This document shows positions 1 to 14,833 of a DNA stretch of 62,000 nt, in pieces (the stretch's first letter is position 1; the number at the start of each line of letters is the position of its first letter). The notes under the pieces are model-generated. The model was not told where the DNA came from. It saw only the letters and a program-made list of their open reading frames with translations, and ran no database searches. The translations under genes and the position numbers were made by a program. Origin of the DNA: Phoronis australis (taxonomy: Eukaryota; Phoronida; Phoronidae); assembly GCA_002633005.1 (NCBI GenBank), contig NMRA01000130.1, positions 5,577-67,576 on the forward strand. Reading direction: 5' to 3'.

Positions 1-3000
1 TGACAAGCACACGCACGCTTACTCTCACACACACGCATACAAACTTCAAAACAAACGTCACGTGACAACAACATGTGTTCCCACAGAGATTTTTCTCGGG
101 TTGCGTGCTACAATCTAGCGTAGATTTGGACTTAATCTGCAGTTAATCCAGACTTCACAAGAACTTAAAAATCTTAGAGACGCTATTTGGAAAACTTGAG
201 GAGGATTTCAGGTAATTTGTTGAGTCAAAGCTGTATTCTTATTTAAGAATTCAAGCCCTATCGACGATTGCGAGACCAGCAGCTACGCATTTGTCGGCAA
301 GATTTCGCCCTGGAACTTCAACAAAATTTTGGAAAAATGATCGTAATTTAACAACGAATTTTGATAGCAATGTACCACAATTTTGTAGAAAGTAAATAAT
401 AATAATCGGCACGCTTTATCTTTGCGCGTAATGCAAATATTGTACATACGTTAAGTGAGTCGACCCAGAACAGGTGATTGTGCAGACGCATTATCCTCAA
501 AATTGCTCATGTTGGCTTGGTTCTGGTCAAGCGAAAACAAGTTTTTTTTTCACTACCAACCGCCGTGGAGTATTTGTTACTGTTTCTTTGAAGGGAGATA
601 TTGTTGGGCAGTTTCTAAGATACGTTTTCTTGCAGCCCTCAAAATGAGCGCTGCACACTTTATGCTACGAAGTCGGAAAGAATTCACGAAGTCGGCCTTT
701 GCTACCAGCTCTACCGATGTCTCTGACCCATGTTTAACGCAGTTCTTAATCCTTGGGACACAGGTAGTAACTAAATTTTTTATTTCGCTAACTGGTATTA
801 TAGCATGCCAGGCACACAACACGTATAACCTCCCTGTGGCTGGTTCGCCCCCACGCTTGCCGACGTACTTGTTTACCGGCTTAACCACAATGCAACATTC
901 TGACCCATTTCCAATATGGCGGCGTTGCAACTCCACTAATTCGAAGGCAGGAGTCGAACGGTAATATTGAACACTGGATTATGGACAACGCAATAAGTTT
1001 TGGATAACGAAGCGTTAAAGCTAGTTTTCTTTACATTTGATCTTTTGGCTCGTGACGTTAACAAGTTGCATTAGATTGGCTGCTTCCCAGTCAATACAAC
1101 GGCGTAGTCATTTTGTAAACGCAGTTATTTTTACAGTCTTCACTCACATTTGTTTTTTGCTTGTGTTACGCTGAACTGTATCTTTTTGCGTTTTTAAAAT
1201 TCCTCACGGGTCGCTTATCACGCGCCCATGATGGTGGGATATTGAATGAGTTGTTGCACCAAAGAGGTCTTACTCCGCAAATTTTATTTTCACTGTATTA
1301 ACCCTTGCACTAAAGACACGAAATACACGGAACTCTACGCCGTAAGCCCACGGACTTGGAAGGCTCTAACTTCGAAATCATACGGTTACGATTTCCACGA
1401 ACTTAGACAGTGACATCAAACACGGATTGACCATTGTTGAGGCTACTACCAATTGTAGCTTTGCGCATTCCGTTTTCATGCATCGGTGACGGTAAAATCT
1501 GCTCTTGTTACATGGATCAGTTGGTCGCTGACGTTGTTCCAAAAGCAAATATTTTGTGTCAACAACATATTGACAAATTGTATAATATAAAACAATTTTG
1601 AACGGTAAGATGCGAATACGTGGTGAAGAGGTATTTGTCTCTACGCGGCATCTGTGCGTGAATACACCAAAGTACACTTTTTGAGAAGCAAAGCGTCTGG
1701 TGATGTTTATGGCTCATGATCTGGCCTCCTTAGGTAGTAAGTGACGCTGAATTACATCTGCCAACTATGGCTCCAAAATAAAAAATATCACGCTTGTATT
1801 GCCCCCTCCCCCTTCTCCCCTAGTTCTGCACTTTCCAATGAGTCATCACGCCAGATTTGGTTCAGTTTCAGTCATAAAATCGTAGAATCATTCTTTTGTG
1901 GTCAGCTGTAACGAGACCTACAATTTTTGGGGCGGTGCTCAATCTTAAAAAACTTCCAGTATGAGAGCGCTTTGTCAGAAATGCCAAGCACATGCAGTGT
2001 CCACAAAAGTGCTTTGAGCAGCGTGTACAAATTTGTTCATTTCTCTACACGAATATGGCCAACACGGTGTTTCGAAAATGTCCATTTTGAGGACATTTTC
2101 AAAAATTAACATATTTGGTTAATGCATTCAGTCAATGCCACGTCGTACATCAAATGTAGGTGAGAATTACCGGTTACTTACCAATTTTCATCGTCGTACC
2201 ACGTCATTTCCCGCCAAACTACGGCCAGTCAATGAAAGTATATTGTGTTTTTTGAAATACCTTTAGGCAATCATTAGTTTTAGCAGAATTATTAAAGTTT
2301 GACTTGTGGCAACACTGCGTACCGTTTTAAGACACATGTTCATATTGACGTTATTCAGTATTTAATTCCAAAATCCAACTGCGCCAATGCCCCTGATTTT
2401 TGTCAAGTTTGATATATGTAACCCCTTCTTGTTGCAACAACTAACTACACATGGTTTCTAGAACGTTCTGATGTTTCAATTTACGTTTAACAATTATAAC
2501 AAACGATACGTGATGTAATTACAGAAATTCACAAGTAGTAATAGAATGGCTGCAGGACGGGATTGAAGTGGAACCCTCTGGTACAACACTTCGGGGTGGC
2601 AAGTGGCACCAGTGGATTATTAATTAAAATGCGTTTGCCTGACTTACTTGAATGAATCTGTGTAATATTTCTGATGCTAAAATGTTTAGTGCCGATCATC
2701 ACGAATTGTTGTGTCGCCTCTCCTTCCCCCCTCCTCCCCTCCGGAGAGGGTTCTCACGAGACAAATTTCCCTCCATCCTCTACCTACACGTACGCCCCTC
2801 AGGATGTACACAGAAGTCCGTGCCCTGACTGTTGCATACTTCTGTATGCATTATACATTGCTCCTTGCTACTTCAAAGGCTTAGTTTTGCCCCTTATATT
2901 TACCGTCAATCTTTATGAACTTGTACGTAAAATTTCGTCTTATTCACTGTCTTAATCATATTTTCTGAACTTAGAATAAGTAATGCTTGTGTAAAAATCT

Positions 3001-4776
3001 TGCACCTCCATTTTGGTTGATATGAATTCTGATGAGACTGATCATCGTTCACACATACCAGTCTGCTCATCGTTTACGAATCGTTTTTGTTCAGTGACAA
3101 GAATTCGTGTAAACTACTAGGGCTGATGAAAAAATTAGATCTTCTATTACACATTTCGTTAATATTAATTCTTATCAACATCTTATAACATGTCATGCCA
3201 TTCTTAGAAATAGTCGACATTAATCTATTTTAAAGAATCATTTGTAATAAAATTTATCAACCACAATTGATTGTGTACACCTGTCGTGCACGTGCAGATA
3301 TAGTGCCTGTGTACACTTGTACTGCACGTGCATGCATACATTACATAGAGGGACAAAGGGACATTTCCCTCGAACTGCTCCACCGAGAGAGGGTACCGTC
3401 TGAAAGGCTAAACATCATTAAGCTTGGAAAAAGTGACAGTTCATTCCACCCTCGTGTGGTCCCAAAACGATGCAGGGAGTGACCTCCTTCAACATGGAAG
3501 AACGATTTCACAAAAAACCGGAAATAAGAGGTAATCAATTCCAACATAGGGCACTTTCACCGTGAGCGGCCCGTAAGAATTTCTTAATAAAAACACAAAA
3601 AGATGGTCACTTGAAAGTCGTCAATGGCCTCCTTCAAATATGAAAATATCTATATTTTCAAATATCAGGAAATGCGCTGCAATTTATGTTATCTGTCAGG
3701 TCATCAATTTTTCTCAAGTGATATACAGTTTCGAGAAAAAAAATAAAGCGAAAGTTGTCTCCGTTATCCCTTGCCAGAGAAGGACATATAGAAAAATATA
3801 GTTTTGCATTCGCAAAATTGACCGATTGAATTTAAACATCCAGTAATTTAGTACGCTCTGAAAAACCTCCGCTTTACAAATTCTCTCGATTATTTCGAAA
3901 TGTGTGCGTTTAGACGACCTGTGCTGCAAAAGCTAAGACCCTAACGATTGTGTCCTGGCCAGGGTCCTCAAAAGGTAAACCATGCACTGATGCAGATTTG
4001 TTAAATATTCTCTTGAATTTTCTCTCTTCTCCGTTTTTCGCAGTTTTTCTTTTTTTCTTTTCTCGACTGTCCCCGTCCCCACGCCTATGTGGGTTGCCAC
4101 GGTTTAACCCAGACGCATGAAAATTTTTGTTNCCACGCCGTCAGCAGTTCAACATAAAGTTTACTTTGGTGCAATTTCACGCAATTCGTATTTGTAGGTT
4201 GATTCGATTTTACCACCTTCCAATAGTTGAACAAAAGTTGATAAACCGATGTCAAGACCGGAGTGGCCACTGGTGAACGAACATCGAAAATTTGAATGTT
4301 TGTTTGGCCAAAGTGCACCCGCAGAGGCGACTCAGCAGACAGCTCCTAGCAAACCATTGTTGGTCGGCTAGACGGCCGGCGTCGACCAATTTCCGACCTG
4401 TCGGACATAAATTCGTGACGTGTGCTGTATGTATCAACAAGAGGCAACGCCATGTTTGAGACATAAACGATTGGTACGTTAGTCGATATGACGTAATAAA
4501 ACTTGTTACCTGTGGCAAATGTTCCAATAATAAGAAAATCTATGAAAACAAAGGAAGCTGGTTTCATTGTAGACGTTGGCAGTCACTCTAGTATGAGACT
4601 CTGAAATTGAAAAGTAACCGTTCATGGGCGTTTAACTCTGGGGGGGGGGTATTTACAAGAAATTTCTTGTTCATACTAATTATGGGATAAAAGCATTCAT
4701 CCACAGTAAAGACAGTTACTAAGTGAAGCAATGGATACACTTAGTCGACTTTGCTACTTCCGGCCTTGATATAAAA
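1..4776. other. Gene-poor intergenic DNA, no supported gene
   Basis: No exon with recognisable protein similarity was found on either strand. Open frames at 455-964 (+) and 577-936 (-) lack family similarity and the first begins at GTG. Small structures seen: a 10-bp palindrome with a 7-nt loop (arms 2074-2083 and 2091-2100) and two direct copies, 36 bp apart, of a segment starting GTGTACAC at 3273 and 3309 and ending in GCACGTGCA. One ambiguous base (n) sits at 4132 and a run of nine G near 4641. Confidence 0.6.
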
Positions 4777-5384
4777 AGCGCCAAACTAGGGTGCTTAATC
4801 ATCGCGCACTTTTGCTTAAACAACACGCAGTCGGTCTTAATCAACGCGTAGTTTTACTGAATGAAGGCGCTGAATTAATTATTCGTTTGGTCCAATCAAA
4901 GACAAATTTACAGTCAGTACCTACCCCCCGCAAGATGGCGTGATTGTGCTATATGAACTGATAAAATGTACGCGTTGAATAAGGAATAGTGCGCGTTGAT
5001 TAAGCAAAAAGGCGTTGGCTTTGACTAAGCAAAAGCGCACATTGAATGGGAACGGGACGATAATCGTTTAAGAACTAGTTAAGCGCGTTGATTTACTTAT
5101 TCATCGCGTTGATTAAGCAAAACTACGCGTCGATTAACCAAAAGTGCGCGTTCAATAAGAACAGAACGATTATCGTTTAAGAACTAGTTAAGCGCGTTGA
5201 TTTACTTATTCAGCGAGTTGATTAAGCAAAACTACGCGTCGATTAACCAAAAGTGCGCGTTGAATAAAAAACAGAACGTTGATCGTTTATTAAGAACTAC
5301 GTCAGCGCGTTGATTAGCAAAATACGTGTTTTTTAAGCGTATATTAACACGCAGAAAGGTACTGGTTTAAGAACCCTTTAGCGC
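4777..5384. repeat. TIR element built of inverted and tandem copies of a ~19-bp motif
   Basis: The stretch contains at least ten variants of a motif close to GCGTTGATTAAGCAAAA. In the left ~90 bp the motif runs on the minus strand (for example CTTAATCAACGCGTAGTTTT near 4836-4855). From about 4990 onward it runs on the plus strand. The right part is a higher-order tandem repeat of about 109-110 bp: the same ATCGTTTA...AAGAACTA segment starts at 5063, 5172 and 5282. The outer ends are imperfect inverted repeats: AGCGCCAAA followed by AGGGTGCTTAA on the left, and TTAAGAACCCTTTAGCGCTT on the right. No coding capacity is seen. Most likely a non-autonomous DNA transposon (MITE) with amplified subterminal repeats; the exact ends and any target duplication are not certain. 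Confidence 0.6.
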
Positions 5385-8300
5385 TTCACATTTACACCAA
5401 GAAAACGTAATCAATCAAGTGCAGCCAATTTCAACAGGAAAAACTCTCATTTAATCTTTCGTCAGTTGTTTAATTTTTATCATTACTGTACAGTACGGAG
5501 TTTAGAACATTAAAGCATATACCTTATACAAAATGTAGGTCCAAGTGCGCTTTCTGTTTTTGATCCTTGTTCAGTCCAATAAAGACAGCAATGATAAACG
5601 ATTTTTTCATTGATGTTATTATGCATATCATTTCAAAAAGTAATAGAGGCCTCCGGCCCATATCACTCGTACTATTCAAACGGTTAACAGCAAGGTCACA
5701 AATCTCACATAGCCTATTAACCATAAAATGGTCACATAATTTTGCCCCTCAGGCGAAACGATGGCAATAAATGTAAGATAAAGTTTTGAATGGCAGTTCA
5801 TTCTGTCATGACGTGCGACAGACAAAATTTTACACGCATGGATTAGAACAAAACAATCTGGTAATTTTTTCCGTATAATGTACACATGTACAAAACAACT
5901 TGTGATACCCATCTTCAGTTTTCCGTTTAACAACAAGTTTTTTGGGCGAGAGTCTAAACTAACTTTAGCTTAAACATAAGACCGAAGTATTTAGAACTGT
6001 TACCTAATTCGAGATGAGTAGCGTCAAAATTTCTTTTTTCTTGTAGTTTTTCCTAGCATGCCTGCATTGCGGAAAACTATTATCTTTGTCTTTTCTAGGT
6101 TTGCATTCAGTCCCCAAACCATACAATAACCAGCTGCTGCTGTGGCCTATGCGCTGTGCCTGCACAATCTGGTTGATAGTCAGCGTACAATAAAATCACT
6201 ACATTGGAAAACTCTACGGAGAAGTATACACCCTGGCAACTACTGTTACAATACAATTTAATTAATTCTTTTAAATACATTATATATAACAAAAGGCTAA
6301 TCGTGCAACCTTGTCTGGGACCATTTTGGTATATGTGATGTATATCTGATAAATTTTTGCCTTACGGTTTAAGAAAAAACACGAGAGATGCAAAATGGCA
6401 GCGTTAAGCAAGGTTTCATGGTTTCAGAAAGATTTCCTGGGTCTGAAATGTTAAAGGCATGTGCCACCAGATTTAATTTCGTTTTTTACCGTTTTAACTA
6501 ATCTATGTCTATATCACCTCGTGCTTTGTCCAAAACTCCCCTGCCGACAGTTGTCACATTAACCAGTGCGGAAGGTGAGGACCTAAAGCGATGACGTCAA
6601 CGGATCTTGCAAAGAGTGTGTGTCACTGTTTCTGACAATGGAATGGTACCTACAAAGAAGTGTAAAATTCAACAAAGTCGCATGTGTAGCAATTTTAATG
6701 ACTGCAAATGTGTTCACAAACCCATGGATATATTTAACGCGTTCCCGGCTTTTCAGGTGCAATCAAACTATTATTGAAGATGACTGGGTATCATTCAAAA
6801 TTCTTGAGGACCACAGAAACTTAATATGAACTAGAAAATACGAGTTTGCAGTCAGGTGATTTTTGTTTTAGAAAAACGTAATTTTCACGGAGATCTCTCT
6901 TTTTCTCAAGAATTTTAAATTAAAGTTCTCTTTGTTTGACATTAACAAGATTCATTTGATTCTCGAAACATATTGTTGAATATTTTCAGCATCGTTCCAA
7001 CCGAATCAAGGCTATAAACTGACAAATGTCTTAAACGTGCGATGTCAACGTGAGAAGCGAATCTTAACAGTCATTACTGGAGGGGATACGTTTTGGATTT
7101 TCTAATTATAAAAACTGCCCAAACTTCAACTGATTTTTTCAAGTGACGATCCGAAAGCGGCAGTTGTCCAAAAAGCCAGCTTTTGCAGTACCCGCGTACG
7201 TCTCTGTTATGAAGACTTGGTATTACAGAGAGGTTAACACTTGCAGTGAAATGGCAGGGTTGAGTCATCATATGATGGAGAAGTCCATGAGTAAGCATCC
7301 ACCCTTGTCTCGGTGGGGCAGCGAATGGCCAGATACACAGTTGGCCGCTGGAATCAGCACAGATAGCCCGAGACTAAAATCGTTATTTTAATAACACGAT
7401 GCCATGAAGCTACCGAAAGTATCCCGGGGTGTTGAGCAGATGTTTTCATACAAATTTCAATATTGATTTTACTTTGAAGTCTTAATTAAGAATTATCTAG
7501 TATGCTACTGCTCTTCTTGTAAACGAAAAGTGTATGGCCCGGATTTAGTGTTTTTAGTTGTGCCCTTATTTGACTTCAGTGCTATAAGCTGGTCAGTGTT
7601 ATGCAGAGACACGAAAAACGACGCTAGACAGGTTACCTGCCTGTAAATATAATGTTTGCCTCAAATCTAAAAACACAAAACAAATTGGACGCTGATGTCG
7701 ATAAGGAAATAGTGAGCCATGCTGGCTTCTCTCTCATGCTGCCCGAAATGAAAGGTCCAGTCTAAATTTGATTTTTGTAGGATTAGAATCTGGCAGCGAG
7801 GTCTTATTTGCAAACCAAGAAAATTTTACTGTTCAACACCATGGATGCAATTCTTACAAAATCCGCATTGAGTATCCAACTTAGACGATCAAAATCGCGT
7901 GAGGTTTGTTTTCTTTTCTCATCTCTTGGCAAATCATGACGTTCAGCTCATCAAGTAAATCCAGTTTCCTTAAATTTCAATTTAAAAGACTCAAGTATAA
8001 CAATGCTTCAAGTACATAGCCAGAAGATACCTCGGCTTTGAGAATGTCTGTAACCTGATCAGTCCGATCATTCGCCTGTACTTTCGCGTACACTTGGATT
8101 TGCCGGGAATCATATTAGTGTACATCAATCACATTAGTGAGTAAAAGTATAGGTATAGCTCCTGTCGTTGTATGGAAGTGAATGGACATTACCGGTTTTA
8201 CGACCGAAAGCCGCGTTTTAGATATATCTGTTGTAATGGATAAACTTCTTCAAGTTACTAGCTTTGACCCGTGCTTTCACGCAACAAAATCCGTTGTATC

Positions 8301-9636
8301 TAGTTATTAAATCGACAGTTCTTACCGCTGCTTGCCAGCCATTCGCTGACGCCAATGCTGTTGACTTTATCAGTTAAATACATTCCGATTTTGGAGTAGG
8401 ATTATCCGCCGGCGGTCGAGCGTTTGACTGCGACCACGGGGGTTCTGTTAGGCTATGTTCCGGCCGATTTGTACGTATATGTAGTCATGACATGTTATTT
8501 TTCAAGCGTGCCGCCAAAAATCCAAATCTAGTGATATCCTATGGTTTTTATGATCTGTAAATGTTGATTTGGTTATCTCGGCTTCAACGAACATCCTAGC
8601 CAGGTCTCGGGAGATTCGTTGCAATGAGGTTCGACCGTAGAATTTGTTTGTTTCAATGTGTGGAAAGCTGTTTAGATGTGAAGAAATTAGTTGGTGATGT
8701 TTGATCTCGGATTGCCTAACTCAAATTCATTGACCCGAACATGAAACCGTGTTTTTTACCTAAGAATAAATGCTCACAATATAAACAAATCATCAAAAAA
8801 TCTGCTAGACATACATGCATATAGTTTCAGTTCTGTTCAATTTCACAATAATATTTTATCAAGCAGTGACGCATTCATGTACGACATGTGCTCATATCCA
8901 AATTCATTTCCCCGGGCCAATTTGATGATTATCAATGGTTTACCGAGAATAATTTATTGCGTGTGGTTATGGCTTGATGATTTATCTTTGATAACACTAT
9001 CAAACCGTATCTCTGATATACAAACAGATAACTGCTTTGTTCCGCGAGCAGTAACATTCTTGTAAGAGACGAGACGTAATATCAGAGGGCTGGCAATTGT
9101 TCATCTGGAACGTATTAAACGAATTTTTTGCACATTAAAATGTTTTAAAAAATAAGGTGAAAATGTTGCCGTACCATCTCTTAACCGTACCACATCATTA
9201 TGCAGACTTTATATTTACTCGTGCCTTCAAAACAATAATATTTATTATATATTATTACGCTCAGCTTATAGACCAACGAAAAAATCAACAAACAACGAAT
9301 ACCAATAAGAATAACATTCAAAATGTTAATGAAATTCGGACAGATCGTTAATTAAAAGTTAGTCTGTAGAAATGCTTTTAAGTGATATTCCCTTCAGATA
9401 CCTCAAAAGATTGAAGGTTTCGTTCACCACAAGGTCCACACTCAAAGGGTTACACTTATAATGATCGACTGCAGAGTAAAAACAAAAAAACAGCATTCTG
9501 TCGTTTGAAGGCTAATACGCTCTGTACCAGTTGGAACCATGTCGTGGATGGGTTTACTATAATCAATGCTATAAAACGGTGTCCATGAGGGGCGCAAAGA
9601 GCAAAAACTGTGAAAAAAGAAAACCAAATATATTTT
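5385..9636. other. Gene-poor intergenic DNA, nothing recognised
   Basis: AT-rich sequence. The open frames here are under 90 codons, often start at non-ATG codons and resemble no family I know. No tRNA, rRNA or clear repeat structure was seen. Confidence 0.5.
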
Positions 9637-9775
9637 ATAAATTCAGTTCTATTTGATAAATTCCATCCTATTTAAAATATAATTAAATCACGTTTCGTAA
9701 ATTCAATTCTATTTAATTAATTCAACCCAATTTGAAATAAAAAACAAAACTTGTTTGATAATTCATCTAAATAGG
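9637..9775. repeat. AT-rich tandem repeat, ~60-bp period, ~2.3 copies
   Basis: A TAAATTCAGTTCTATTT-like block recurs as TAAATTCAATTCTATTT about 60 bp later and again as a partial third copy (AATTCATCTAAAT). The units are diverged and AT-rich, with no coding potential. Confidence 0.5.
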
Positions 9776-12700
9776 TATGAATTTTTTAAGTAGAGTTGAT
9801 TTTACAATATATCTTTTCCGCATTTTTTGCCATTTCCGCTCCTCACGGGTAATTATAAACCAGAGACCAGTTTTATCAAATGAGATGTTCACTCGCCGTC
9901 GGTTTGGACGGCCGGCGGAGTCACGTAATTGCGAAGACGAAGATTGCGACTTTTCGACCCAAGGGCGTACAGTGACTCACGAGCCAATGATATGGTGGTC
10001 TTAGCCACGACTGTCTGTACAATCTTTGACAAAACCGGCCTCACGTGACTTAACCACACATTTTTTTGTCTCGAACCCTTTCATTCCATTCCATTATGGA
10101 GAATGATTTCCATTCCCTTTCGAACAGCACGTCTAGAGCATCGACAACTAAAGAAAAGTGTCACGAGAATTTCACGAAGATAGCGTGATCACGTGCTGCA
10201 CTTGTAATACATGGCGATATTTCACAAAATCTGATGTGATCTTGTGTTTTCGCGAGATTCCAGCGTCTACGGAGCGCATGCCTGGTAACCACGGAGTCGG
10301 AAAGGTTACTGTTTACAATCCGAATCCATTAACGTACATACCCGATAATAATATTTTCTGAATCCTCTCGTCAGGGTGTTCATGGTGATTCCAAAAATGT
10401 ATTACTCGTACCGATTAGACTCTTTTTATTCATGCATTCACCGTTTTTACGAGGGGTTCATTTGCGGCAGCCGATCTCGAGTGACCGCCATTGTAAAACT
10501 GCGAAACCTGTCGGCAGGAATGATAACTACAACCATCATGCGTGTGTCAAAAAGACTCCAAAATTGGCTAGTATATTGAAAATACCGCGTGGCATGTTAG
10601 GGAAACTCTGAGTAACAAACAGTAATAGTCCTTTATAAAGGATTCCCTCTTCAAAATTTCATCAGAAAAAAACACGAGAGTGTGTGTTCTCGCGGACAAA
10701 TGTCCTCGAAAACACTTGACAGCTCGAGGTTAACCGTTAGTTATCAATCCTGCCGAAAGGTGTTGCACTTTTAAAAATGGCTGCCTCACTAAATCCGCAT
10801 TGCAAATGAACGCTTTGGAAAAACTCGGAAATTTTGAATAATAATCGACCAATCAGTACAAGTAATACATTTTTGGAATCACCATGACTAGAGAATTTAG
10901 AAAATAGTAGTATCAAGTATGTACGTTAATGGAGTCGGATTGTAAACAATAACCGTCCGTCGGAAAAATGGAAGATATCAAGTTAATGCAAGAGAATCTG
11001 TACACGTAATGCCCCCAACTTATAACGTTCCAATTAAAGTGACATGGAGCATAAAGAACAGACTAAATTCTATTATTTCAAATTGCTCTCAAACTGTTCA
11101 CCAGGTATTTTTACGGTAAGTGTTCGTAAACATTTCTAATTTCTGTTGATGTCTACCATTTCCCCTTTAGTTTCAATTTTAAATAAAAAAAATGTCAACT
11201 GCTTGTCTCTTCGTCGATTTTACTTCCACACAGCTAAGCAAGTCTTCTTATTTGGTATGGTAAGACATAGAAGAGGATATTTCCTTTTTATGGAAAATGT
11301 GACCTTGACCTTTGACGTAAACAAAACAAATGCGAATTCATGCAGCTGCCAGTCCGACACCTTTGAGCGCATACGCGGATATAAATTATAAGGAGCGGAT
11401 TTGAACTATTCAAAGTGAATAACTCCCACGTTAGCATCCCCAAGAAGTAGATTAGTCAAGATCTGTATTTTTACGAGTTTTCTCGTTCCATGCCTCTGTT
11501 AATGTGAAAAAGAACACGCATTATACCTAAAAAATAAGGCCCAGTGTTTGCGTGTGTGTTCCAAATCTGAGTTTCAATTTGGTCTCCATCTCATTTCAGA
11601 GCAGTGAGCTCCATCTATAAACGGTTTCGATGCCAATTTATTTGACAACTGTCCCCATTTTATTGGAGTTTTTATCCTAAATGTATTTTTTACATTTTTG
11701 CTGATCTTACTCATTTCTCTTGTACAGATTTTAAGCATGCTTACATTATCAAAGGTTTTTTTCTGTGCGAACAGGATTTATTTTACTTGTAGCTTTGCTT
11801 TGGACGGACTTTCAAGGGAACGACCTTTTTAACTTTGCTGCCGGACTACAAATCTTCAGCCAACATTGCTCCCTTTAGACTTTAAGAGAACCATATTTCG
11901 TATATCTGTGCTTGCGCTTAGTTTGATATTGAGTTTGAACGGAACATCTGCCTTCAGTAGGTCTGGGAGCGTTATTTATTAAACTCCCCTCATATGTTTG
12001 CAGCAACCCATCTTGTTGCTGAAAGAAAGTGTGATAGATAAGAAGACAGTCGCACGTAAAAGACATGAATTGAGTTCCACAGCTGGGACTCAGGTGGCAA
12101 GGTCGACATAAACAGAGCAGATTTGTGGGAGATTTGGCATTGCTTATGCGTCCTGTCGAGTTGTAGAGACTAGGTGGGTTGGTAGGTACTATTCTTGCAG
12201 TCCAGTTTTGTATTGCGGCTTGTAAAAATCGCAAAAACACAAAGAAACTTACAAAAAGTAAGTCAAAATTGTATTTTTTGCTGTTCAGTGTTGAATTCTT
12301 TATGGAAGCGCTTTATAGGTTTGAAAGCATTACCACGTTCTTCCTATATGGAAGCGTTTTTCTTGAGTCGCTGAAAAGGAATATTATGAGACCGATTTTG
12401 TCAGAGTAGACTTAAGTCTATTTTCGTTTTAACCAGCTTAACAATATGAAATTCAACTTTAAGTAAACCCAAAAGAATAAGGCGCACTAGTTCGCTATTT
12501 GCGACTAGATAATGCGACGGCATCGCAATGGGAAGCATCAACAAGTGCCATAGTGCTGTCAAAGGATACGTTTACATTTTGTGGTAAATCGAAGCTACAT
12601 ACATCCTTTACAAGATTGGTGTGAAGATACTATCTCATTATCAACACAACCCTTTCCTTTTACATCCAACATTGCAAGAGTGTATCACTTGTAAATATGG

Positions 12701-14833
12701 CGTTTGTCACAGCGGACAGCAGATTTTCTAAATATAGCCAGTGACATCACTTGCAGAGTAACAGCGGACAGAACATGGAAGAACAAAACCTCACGATGTC
12801 GTGCACATTGTCTCTACGTCTTTAATTTAATTGAAAATATTTTGTGCTTGCTTGATGGTTGTAATGGCTTGTTCCAGGATGTTTCAGATTTAGGTGGGGT
12901 CAGGAAATTCTACTTTCATCGTGCTTGTCTGACCATAAAGGGGGCAATGAATCCGCACCTTCCGTCAAAAATCAACTTTTGGCTTAGGCCACTGACTGTT
13001 ATGCAACCGATCTCATTTTGTTCCTTGTTCAGATTTATAATGACATCAAGGCTTGACAAAGGCGTACAGGTCATGAACCATGCACGCAATCCACCAAGGC
13101 AGTATGGTTGACAACGGAACTCCATTTGTTTTATTGTGACCAAATAGTTTCTATTGGAACCAATTTCATTTCAAACACAGGAAAAAGCAGTGCCGACATT
13201 ACTTTTCAAGAGCAAACACCCCTATGAAGGAAACTGACAGGTTTAATTCCAGAACATGCGTAGCTCGTGAGGATTTCACTGTTTTCTTACTGTATCAGCA
13301 CAATCTGACTTAAACAAACGCCAATTTGTCTGCGCTTTTTCTTCATTTTTCAAAAGTAAGCTGAATGTCTATTGGTACAAGTATGTGATTTGTTTGAATC
13401 TAATTGATTCAGACGTATTCAAACTGAACAATGTGTTTTTATCCGCTTGACCTCTTGACAAAGTAGGATTGTTCGAATCAACTAAATGTACATAAATCAC
13501 AGTGTAAAAAACAAGGCGGTATGCGTCGTTATTTTTTGATTGCGCAGATTCATCAATTGCGTTCATTTATAAAAGGAAACCACTTCCTACATCAAACTGA
13601 ATGCATATAATTCAACCAAGAATCGAATAAGAGCATTACTCGGAACATAAACACCTTCCAGGAGCTTTCGAGAAACACTCGACGTCCTGATTTTTTGCAT
13701 GCGTCGCGCTTTGTTATAACTGAAGTCTAAACATCATTCACATATATTTTGTTTCACCTAAATTAGCAAGTCGAATAAAAACTCTTTCATGCATATTCCG
13801 GGAAACGGCTTTTTGTGTACTTCGTTTCATTATTCTTGCCATGAAAAGCTGTACCATTAGTGCAACGCGACTGGAGATGAATTAAATTTTCAAAAGGACG
13901 AAATCACCTTTCACCACTGTCAGCAAACAGTTGGACTCAGCACTGTCAATAAAACTTTGAGGTCCTCATCGCCCTTGTTTTAGTTTGACAATTTACACTT
14001 GCGGGTGGCAAAAGTATGTATGTATCAGTGTTTGAAAGAAATGCAAATGTGATACCCAACGAAACCCTGGTTCATATGTACTTTCCATTTTCAAATAATT
14101 AATTATGTATTATTTACTGCACGCACGAGCCTACTCTCTCTAGAGCGTCATAGTAGACTTTATACTAATATAGCGCCTTCGCGCGAGTATCACTGTTCAC
14201 GCTGGGCTGGAAAGTGATAAAAGTGACTGATCACCTGTTGCAAAGCTGTCTGTAAACATAAGAAACAATATAATAACCGTTTGGATAAAGCCTATTTATT
14301 TTCTTACCTGCGCCCTTAGCTCAACAGCAAATCCGAGACTACTTGGACGGCACCCACTAACGAAGACCACAGGTCTGATCAGCTTTAGACAAAGTCTCAG
14401 TTTCTTGCTCAAAGCATTTGGCAGTCCTATTCGTCTATGCGACAGTCCTACAATATCTCTCCAAGGGACAGCACCCAACTGTTGACACGTAAATACGTCA
14501 TAAACTGGCCCTTGTGAGAGCGGTTTCCGCGGAGGGGGTGTTACTGCTATCTAAAGCTAAGCAGTTCCACTGTTCTCATTCTGGTAAGAACGTACTTGAC
14601 GTATGTACGCAAGACTTCTCATGCGTCTCAATATGAAAATTTAACGTGATTACAGTACGAAGGCACATTTTGGTCATTTTTTGCACGAAGAATGTTTTTT
14701 ACATACACGTTTGTTGGCACGCGGTATCGAACGCATTAGCTTCGCAATAGCAGCCGGAAGCTGTGCCGCTGAGCCAAATCCCATGCGTTGTAACGCAGAG
14801 CACTCTAAGAGTACTAAAGTGATAAGGATACAC
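9776..14833. other. Gene-poor intergenic DNA with a repeat end near 12,371-12,440
   Basis: No supported gene. The longest frames are 12,704-13,111 (+, 135 codons) and 11,875-12,240 (-, 121 codons); neither shows family motifs, and such lengths are expected by chance in 62 kb. At about 12,371-12,440 the segment GGAATATTATGAGACCGATTTT followed by TTTTCGTTTT and CCAGCTTAA resembles the right end of the TTAA-flanked element at 55,452-55,745. Confidence 0.5.

Noticed and set aside
455-964. Overlapping open frames of 169 (+) and 119 (-) codons
   Set aside because: The plus frame starts at GTG, neither has a known motif, and no splice context or repeat relationship supports either.
4132-4132. Ambiguous base n
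   Set aside because: Assembly or sequencing ambiguity with no biological meaning by itself.
11875-12240. Minus-strand frame of 121 codons with a Cys-rich stretch
   Set aside because: No ATG-supported start context, no family recognised, and a length expected by chance several times in 62 kb.
12704-13111. Plus-strand frame of 135 codons
   Set aside because: No motif and mixed composition; overlapping minus frame of similar quality.
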